Shown one piece after another: positions 33,536 through 38,059 of a stretch of DNA of 38,059 nt. Numbering within the stretch: position 1 is the stretch's first letter; each line of letters starts with the position of its first letter. Under the pieces are notes generated by a model. That model was not told the DNA's origin and searched no databases. It worked only from the letters and a program-made list of their open reading frames with translations. The stretch lies in assembly GCA_024103415.1 (NCBI GenBank), contig JAGFIR010000073.1, positions 1 to 38,059 of the forward strand. Direction: 5' to 3'. Made by a program: the position numbers and the translations under genes. This stretch comes from Acidimicrobiales bacterium (GTDB lineage Bacteria > Actinomycetota > Acidimicrobiia > Spongiisociales > ZC4RG35).

Positions 33536-34092
33536 ACGAGAAGGCAGCCCTCGAGGCGATCCTGTTCGTCGCCGAGGCCCCGATCCCCACGGGCGAGCTC
33601 GCCGAGGTGCTCGAGCTCCCCACGACCAGGGTGGAGGAGTTGCTCTCGCAGATGGCGGCGGATCTCCATGCCAGGGAGGCGGGGGTCACCCTGCGCGAAG
33701 TGGCCGGCGGCTGGCGTCTCTACAGCCATCCCGACGCCTATCAGTACCTGGAGCGGTTCGCCAGCACGGCGACAGCCAGGAAGCTGTCGTCGGCGGCTTT
33801 GGAGACCCTGGCTGTGATCGCCTACCGGCAGCCGGTGTCCCGGGGCCAGATATCGGAGATCAGGGGAGTGGACTCGGACTCGGCCGTGCGCACCCTCGAG
33901 CGGCTGGGTCTGGTCGAGGAGAAGGACCGCCTGCCCCTCCCGGGCAACCCCGCCGTCTACGGAACCACCGAGCTCTTCCTGGAGCGGCTGGGCCTGCGGT
34001 CACTACAGGAGCTCCCGCCACTGGCGGATCATGTGCCACCCGCGGACTTCGTGGACACCCTCGAAGAGAGTCTGCGACCCGGGACCACCTGA
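33532..34092 (+). CDS. scpB: Segregation and condensation protein B
   Basis: 186 residues, two winged-helix domains. The family block ALEAILFVAEAPIPTGELAEVL is at the N-terminus and AALETLAVIAYRQPVSRGQI is in the second domain, followed by IRGVDSDSAVRTLERLGLVEE. It dimerises and binds ScpA to control the SMC complex. GTG 33532 overlaps the scpA stop by four bases (GTGA). Three bases separate it from rluB, as in many Gram-positive genomes. Confidence 0.94.
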   Translation: MNEKAALEAILFVAEAPIPTGELAEVLELPTTRVEELLSQMAADLHAREAGVTLREVAGGWRLYSHPDAYQYLERFASTATARKLSSAALETLAVIAYRQPVSRGQISEIRGVDSDSAVRTLERLGLVEEKDRLPLPGNPAVYGTTELFLERLGLRSLQELPPLADHVPPADFVDTLEESLRPGTT

Positions 34093-34095
34093 GCC

Positions 34096-34821
34096 GTGGC
34101 GGAGCGCATCCGCGTCCAGAAGGCCCTGTCCCGGGCCGGGGTCATGTCCCGCCGCGCCGCCGAGGAGGCCATCGTGGCCGGCCGGGTGACGATCGACGGC
34201 CGCGTCGCGCGTCTGGGTGACCGCGTCGACCCCGAGCAGGAGATCCTGGCTCTCGACGGGATCAGCGTGGTCATCGACCCCGACATCGAGACCCATCTGC
34301 TCTACAAGCCGGTCGGCGTGGTGTCGACGGCGAGCGATCCCCAGGGCAGGCCCACCGTCGTCGACCTGGTCCCGTCCGATCGGCGCCTCTATCCGGTCGG
34401 TCGTCTCGACGCCGACTCGGAAGGCCTGATCCTGGTCAGCAACGACGGCGAGTTGACCAACAAGGTCACCCATCCCCGCTACGGAGTCACCAAGACCTAC
34501 ATGGTGCTGGCCGAGGGCAAGATGACCCCTGCCGGGGTGCGTCGGCTGACGACAGGAGTCGAACTGGATGACGGCCCGGCGCAGGCTTTGGCCGCCAAGC
34601 TCGTCGACGCCACGGCCGACGGCACCCTGGTCGAGGTGGTGATGGGGGAAGGGCGGAAGAAGGAGGTGCGGCGGATGTTCTCGGCCCTCGGTCACGAAGT
34701 GCTGCGGCTGGTCCGGACCGCCATCGGGCCCCTCACCGACCCGCACCTGGCACCGGGCTCGTCGCGGCTCATCACACCGGAAGAGAGGCGACGACTGCTC
34801 GAGATGGTGAAAGAGCCATGA
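34096..34821 (+). CDS. rluB: 23S rRNA pseudouridine synthase RluB (RsuA family)
   Basis: 241 residues: an S4 RNA-binding domain (about 1-60; RVQKALSRAGVMSRRAAEEA) and a pseudouridine synthase domain with catalytic Asp105 in GRLDADSEGLIL. VTHPRYGVTKTYMV and RKKEVRRMF also mark the RsuA/RluB/E/F group. RluB normally modifies the 23S rRNA peptidyl-transferase region (U2605); the exact site is inferred from position next to scpB, as in other actinobacteria. The GTG start has no clear ribosome-binding site; it probably depends on coupling to scpB. Confidence 0.9.
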   Translation: MAERIRVQKALSRAGVMSRRAAEEAIVAGRVTIDGRVARLGDRVDPEQEILALDGISVVIDPDIETHLLYKPVGVVSTASDPQGRPTVVDLVPSDRRLYPVGRLDADSEGLILVSNDGELTNKVTHPRYGVTKTYMVLAEGKMTPAGVRRLTTGVELDDGPAQALAAKLVDATADGTLVEVVMGEGRKKEVRRMFSALGHEVLRLVRTAIGPLTDPHLAPGSSRLITPEERRRLLEMVKEP

Positions 34822-36080
34822 GAGCCCTGCCTGCCGGGCGCGCTGCGGGAGTGATCCGCGTCCCGGGATCGAAGTCGGCGGCGATAAGGGCACTGGCCGT
34901 GGCGGCTCTGGCCCCGGGCCGGTCGACGATCCACGGCGGCGACCTGTACGAAGACACGGAGGCCATGCTCCGCGTCTTGGAGGGTTTCGGAGTCCCGGCG
35001 GTGGCCGGAGAGTCGTGGGAGGTCAACGGTGGGTCTCTGCGGGCGCCGGAGGGGCCGATCGACTGCGGTGAGTCCGGTCTCAGCGCCCGCATCGCCATGG
35101 CCATGGCGGCCACCGTGGACGGCGAGACCACGATCACCGGTCGCGGGCGTCTCCTGGAGCGGCCGATGGCCCCGCTCGTCGAGATCCTGCGTTCCCAGCA
35201 CATCGAGGTGCGCGCGTCGACAGGCGGGACTCTGCCCCTGACGGTCAACGGCAGGGGGGGATGGTGGGGTGGAGAGATCGTGGTCCCCACTGACACGAGC
35301 ACGCAGTTCCTGACCGCGGTGCTGCTCGCTGCTCCGACCGCCAGATACCCGACGGCGGTCCGCGCGGTCGGTGATGGGGGTGCCATCGGTTACGTGGGGA
35401 TGACACTGGACGTGATGGCCGGCTTCGGGGTGAGGGTGATCGAGGCGGCACAGGGCTTCGAGGTGCCCAACAGCGGTTACCGGGCCGGCTCGTATGGCGT
35501 CCCGCCGGACGCATCCTCCGCCGTCTATCCCGCCGTGGCCGCGGCCATCACCGGCGGCGAGGTGACGATCCTCGGTCTCGATGCCAACGACCGCCAGCCG
35601 GACATGGAGGTCTTCGAACATCTCCGCGCCATGGGTTGCATCGTGGATGCAGTCGACGTCGGTGTCCGGGTGATAGGCCCCGACGGGCTGGATCCCATCG
35701 AAGCCGACATGGAGGGGGCGCCCGACGGGGCGCTGGGGCTCTCCGTGGCGTGTCTCTTCGCCAGGGGGAACAGTCGTCTCACGGGTCTCGGCAGCCTCCG
35801 GCACAAGGAGTCCGATCGGCTCGCGGCGATGGCGGAGGGGCTGGGGCGACTCGGCGCCCGGGTCGAGGTGACGGAGGACTCCATCTCCATCGACCCGCCG
35901 GCAGACGCGGCCGCGGCCGTCGTGGCCGCACATGGCGACCATCGCGTCGCCATGTCGCTGGCGCTGGCCGGGCTGCGGATCGAGGGCGTGGCGGTGGACC
36001 ATCCCGAAGTGGTGGCCAAGACCTGGCCCGGGTTTTGGGAGGACGTGGAACGCCTGGTCGGCGCCGGCAGCTCGCGATGA
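34818..36080 (+). CDS. aroA: 3-phosphoshikimate 1-carboxyvinyltransferase (EPSP synthase), divergent active site
   Basis: 420 residues with the AroA double-barrel order. VPGSKSAAIRALAVAALA (15-32) keeps the S3P-binding Lys19 and Ser20 but has Ile where Asn is usual. GESGL (84-88) replaces the usual GNAGT. Normal blocks follow: RPMAPL, DTSTQFLTAVLLAAP, DASSAVYP (catalytic Asp), LRHKESDRL and GDHRVAMSLALAGL, and KTWPGFW at the end. It makes EPSP for aromatic amino acids. The gene sits between rluB and cmk; a four-base overlap joins it to rluB. Divergent residues could change PEP or glyphosate binding. Confidence 0.88.
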   Translation: MRALPAGRAAGVIRVPGSKSAAIRALAVAALAPGRSTIHGGDLYEDTEAMLRVLEGFGVPAVAGESWEVNGGSLRAPEGPIDCGESGLSARIAMAMAATVDGETTITGRGRLLERPMAPLVEILRSQHIEVRASTGGTLPLTVNGRGGWWGGEIVVPTDTSTQFLTAVLLAAPTARYPTAVRAVGDGGAIGYVGMTLDVMAGFGVRVIEAAQGFEVPNSGYRAGSYGVPPDASSAVYPAVAAAITGGEVTILGLDANDRQPDMEVFEHLRAMGCIVDAVDVGVRVIGPDGLDPIEADMEGAPDGALGLSVACLFARGNSRLTGLGSLRHKESDRLAAMAEGLGRLGARVEVTEDSISIDPPADAAAAVVAAHGDHRVAMSLALAGLRIEGVAVDHPEVVAKTWPGFWEDVERLVGAGSSR

Positions 36081-36237
36081 GCGTGCATCTGGACCGGTCT
36101 TCGGCTACCTTGATCTGGAAGAGAGAGGTCTCCGGCCCCGTTCTCGCCCCCAATGTCCGAAGAACCCCCCAATTTGGACAACCCCTCTGGGGCCGGGCCT
36201 CTCCATCTGTTCCAGCCTTCTCTAACCTCGCTTTCCA
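36081..36237 (+). other. aroA-cmk intergenic region with a long imperfect inverted repeat
   Basis: This 157-base gap has no convincing protein. CCGGCCCC (36132-36139) pairs with GGGGCCGG (36189-36196), and GAGAGG (36123-36128) pairs with CCTCTC (36198-36203) around a small internal loop, giving a 14-base-pair stem. Within the 49-base loop TGTCC (36154-36158) can pair with GGACA (36176-36180). TACCTT (36106-36111) could start an RNA just before the stem. The fold could be a leader element or a weak transcript end; there is no T-run. Confidence 0.45.
36223..36237 (+). promoter_or_regulatory. Putative leaderless promoter of cmk
   Basis: TAACCT at 36223-36228 lies nine bases before the GTG at 36238, with no ribosome-binding site between. 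It fits the pattern at ispH and tatB. Confidence 0.35.
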
Positions 36238-36882
36238 GTGCCGCCCATAGTCACCATCGACGGTCCCAGCGGGACCGGGAAGAGCACCGTGACGCGCTCC
36301 ATCGCCGATCGGTTCGGGCTGCCCTTTCTCGACACCGGAGCCTTCTACCGGACCGCGACGCTGGCCGTCCTGGAGGCCGGAGTAGACCCTCACGACGCCG
36401 ATGCGGTGGTGGAGGTGGTCCGGGGCGTGGAGATCGACCAGAAGGCCGGCATGACCTTTCTCGATGGGAGAGACGTGTCGGAGCGGATCCGTGAGGCCGA
36501 CGTGACCGGCGCGGTGTCGGCGGTCTCCGCCCACCCCGAGGTGCGCCGGATGATGGTGGAGCGTCAGCGCGCCTGGGTCGAAGAGGAGGGCGGTTCGGCG
36601 GTGGTCGAAGGCCGCGACATCGGCTCTGTGGTCTTTCCGGACGCCGAAGTCAAGGTGTATCTAGACGCCAGACCCGAGGTCAGGGCGCGCCGCAGGGCCA
36701 TGGAGAGGGGAGAGGATCCCGAGGCGGTCGCCAACGATCTGGAGCGCCGGGATCGCTACGACTCCACTCGCGCCGTTTCCCCGCTCACCGTGCCCGACGG
36801 AGCCGTCGTGGTGGACACGTCCGACCTCGCGTTCGAAGAGGTGGTGGAGGCGGTATCGGCCCTCGTGGCCGCGAAGTCGTGA
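36238..36882 (+). CDS. cmk: (d)CMP kinase
   Basis: 214 residues. The P-loop is GPSGTGKST (9-17), then FLDTGAFYRTATL (the family LDTGAMYRA segment, with Phe for Met) and VVEGRDIGSVVFPDAEVKVYL, typical of bacterial Cmk. RAMERGEDPEAVANDLERRDRYDSTR is also diagnostic. It phosphorylates CMP and dCMP with ATP. The GTG start gives a normal N-terminus (VTIDGPSGTGKST). Order rluB-aroA-cmk differs from M. tuberculosis, which has rluB directly before cmk. Confidence 0.95.
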   Translation: MPPIVTIDGPSGTGKSTVTRSIADRFGLPFLDTGAFYRTATLAVLEAGVDPHDADAVVEVVRGVEIDQKAGMTFLDGRDVSERIREADVTGAVSAVSAHPEVRRMMVERQRAWVEEEGGSAVVEGRDIGSVVFPDAEVKVYLDARPEVRARRRAMERGEDPEAVANDLERRDRYDSTRAVSPLTVPDGAVVVDTSDLAFEEVVEAVSALVAAKS

Positions 36883-36898
36883 AGCACGGGGCGGCCCC

Positions 36899-36913
36899 TA
36901 GCATTGGCCGGAC
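36899..36913 (+). promoter_or_regulatory. Putative leaderless promoter of ispH
   Basis: TAGCAT at 36899-36904 is nine bases before the ATG at 36914, in the 31-base gap after cmk. It is the same hexamer as at tatB. Confidence 0.35.
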
Positions 36914-37963
36914 ATGACAGTTGAGAGAGTGCTCCTCGCCGAGCCCCGCGGCTTCTGCGCCGGGGTCGAGATGGCGATCAAGGCGCTCACCTGGATGACC
37001 CGCATCTTCGAGCCGCCCGTCTACTGCTACCACGAGATCGTCCACAACGAGTGGGTGGTGCGGGCCTTCGAACGCGTCGGCGTGGTCTTCGTCAACGACG
37101 TCTCTGAAGTGCCGGTCGGTGCTCCGGTCATGCTCTCCGCCCACGGATCTGCCCCACAGGTGATCGACCAGGCCTCGGAGCGGGCCGCGGTCGTCATCGA
37201 CGCCGTATGCCCCCTGGTGACCAAGGTCCATCATGAGGTCAAGCAACTGTCGTCCAAGGGTTACGACATCATTTACGTCGGCCACGAGGGCCACGACGAG
37301 GCCGTCGGCACCGTGGCGGAGGCGCCGCACGCCATCACCCTGGTCGAGCCGGAGACCGGCATCGACGGCTTCGCCCCGCGTGACCCCTCCAAGGTGGCGC
37401 TGGTCGCCCAGACCACCCTCGGCATGCACGAGTGGCAGCACGTCTTCGACACGGCACAGGAGCGCTTCCCGGAGCTAAAGACCGCCCGCAAGTCGGACCT
37501 CTGCTACGCCACGACCAACCGGCAGGGCGCCGTGGCCGAGCTGGCCAGCGAGTGCGACCTCGTCCTGGTCGTGGGCTCCGACAACTCGTCGAACACCCAG
37601 GCCCTGGTCCGGGTGGCGAGAGAGCGCGGGGCGCGGGCGGAGCGGATCGACTCCGCCGACGACATCGACCCCGCCTGGCTCGAAGGAACGCGGGTGGTCG
37701 GTCTCACCGCCGGGGCATCTGCACCCGATCATCTCGTCCAGAGCGTCATCGATCGCCTGGCTCCGACGATGGGCTTCGAACTCCGGTCCACTACGGAGGA
37801 AGCCGAGTACTTCCCGCTGCCGCGTCAGCTTCGGGCGTTCGTCACCACGCTCCAGGGCCTTGTCGAGGCCGGCGTGACGGCACGGGTCGTGGGGGAATCC
37901 CCGCTGTTGGACCGTGACCGCGAGTGGACGGCGACCGAGGCCCTTCGTCTGATCTCGGCTTGA
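36914..37963 (+). CDS. ispH: 4-hydroxy-3-methylbut-2-enyl diphosphate reductase
   Basis: 349 residues. Three cysteines that hold the iron-sulfur cluster are visible: Cys15 (GFCAGV), Cys99 ([10 protein letters not shown]) and Cys197 ([10 protein letters not shown]). Substrate-binding His44 (HEIVHN), His77 (SAHGS) and His127/Glu129 (GHEGHDE) are conserved. It catalyses the last step of the MEP isoprenoid pathway, giving IPP and DMAPP. A C-terminal extension of roughly 40 residues after the core is present (ending [10 protein letters not shown]). A GTPase gene follows seven bases later. Confidence 0.96.
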   Translation: MTVERVLLAEPRGFCAGVEMAIKALTWMTRIFEPPVYCYHEIVHNEWVVRAFERVGVVFVNDVSEVPVGAPVMLSAHGSAPQVIDQASERAAVVIDAVCPLVTKVHHEVKQLSSKGYDIIYVGHEGHDEAVGTVAEAPHAITLVEPETGIDGFAPRDPSKVALVAQTTLGMHEWQHVFDTAQERFPELKTARKSDLCYATTNRQGAVAELASECDLVLVVGSDNSSNTQALVRVARERGARAERIDSADDIDPAWLEGTRVVGLTAGASAPDHLVQSVIDRLAPTMGFELRSTTEEAEYFPLPRQLRAFVTTLQGLVEAGVTARVVGESPLLDRDREWTATEALRLISA

Positions 37964-37970
37964 CCGGGCC

Positions 37971-38059
37971 ATGAGCTCACTACCGGTCGTGGCGGTGGTC
38001 GGACGCCCGAACGTCGGGAAGTCGACCCTGGTCAACCGCATCATCGGGTCTCGCTCGGC
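37971..38059 (+). CDS. der: GTPase Der (EngA), 3' truncated by the window
   Basis: Only the first 29 codons are present, open to the window end. They encode [20 protein letters not shown], with the G1 motif GRPNVGKST of the first Der GTPase domain, which acts in 50S ribosome assembly. Position after cmk (with ispH between) matches the cmk-der order of other actinobacteria, which favours Der over Era. The ATG at 37971 is the only start visible. Confidence 0.85.
   Translation, partial: MSSLPVVAVVGRPNVGKSTLVNRIIGSRS

Noticed and set aside
36153-36494. ATG-started frame beginning in the aroA-cmk gap
   Set aside because: It runs out of frame into cmk, has no ribosome-binding site, and the part before cmk is a low-quality Pro/Ser/Leu sequence inside the inverted-repeat region.

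Overview
The window is a gene-dense, high-G+C stretch with almost every gene on the plus strand. It holds a complete Pup-proteasome operon (mpa, dop, pup, prcB, prcA, pafA, pafB, pafC), a DUF4193 protein and many GTG/TTG starts with 1-4 base stop/start overlaps. Together these point to an actinobacterium (Actinomycetota). Gene content and the many small differences from mycobacteria suggest an early-branching class such as Acidimicrobiia; that is inference, because no rRNA or phylogenetic marker set is present here.

Layout. Positions 1-3308: the 3' end of an FMN-binding split-barrel protein, then a minus-strand pair (MFS transporter followed by a DUF4240/TPR protein). Positions 3367-4270: very small membrane or basic proteins around divergent promoters. 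Positions 4267-13260: tRNA m1A58 methyltransferase, then the Pup-proteasome genes in the usual actinobacterial order, ending in the WYL regulators PafB and PafC. Positions 13330-17379: a zinc-ribbon protein, a hairpin-packed intergenic region, a TatB-like protein, TatC and the HelY helicase. Positions 17379-22618: a lipid kinase, the acidic DUF4193 zinc protein, then a tightly coupled run of glycosyltransferase, GNAT, NUDIX, M20 peptidase, HAD phosphatase and a 47-residue protein. Positions 22641-25658: a very large cyclase-homology/NB-ARC/TPR regulator. Positions 25687-38059: nadK, recN, pyrG, ald, xerD, a DksA/TraR zinc-finger gene, an HD-domain gene, scpA, scpB, rluB, aroA, cmk, ispH and the first 89 bases of der.

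How the genes fit together. Pup is encoded with a C-terminal Glu, so it should be ready for ligation by PafA, leaving Dop as a depupylase. Mpa carries the C-terminal GQYL tail used to dock on the PrcA/PrcB core, and PafB/PafC are the DNA-damage-responsive WYL activators usually linked to this locus. The right half matches the Mycobacterium tuberculosis order HAD-small ORF-(tlyA)-nadK-recN-(steA/steB)-pyrG-(nudix)-xerD-(parA)-scpA-scpB-rluB-cmk-der. Here a cyclase/NB-ARC regulator sits where tlyA would be, ald lies between pyrG and xerD, and dksA-like and HD genes lie between xerD and scpA.

I see no tRNA, rRNA, CRISPR array, insertion sequence or prophage. The two most gene-free intervals (13621-13793 and 36081-36237) are both rich in inverted repeats. 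Many genes that do not overlap their upstream neighbour have a TANNNT-type hexamer 6-11 bases before the start codon, which suggests that leaderless transcription is common. I found no convincing wholly new multigene system. The best leads are the hairpin clusters, the pre-activated Pup, the zinc-ribbon gene inserted in the proteasome/Tat block, and the NB-ARC regulator in the tlyA slot.
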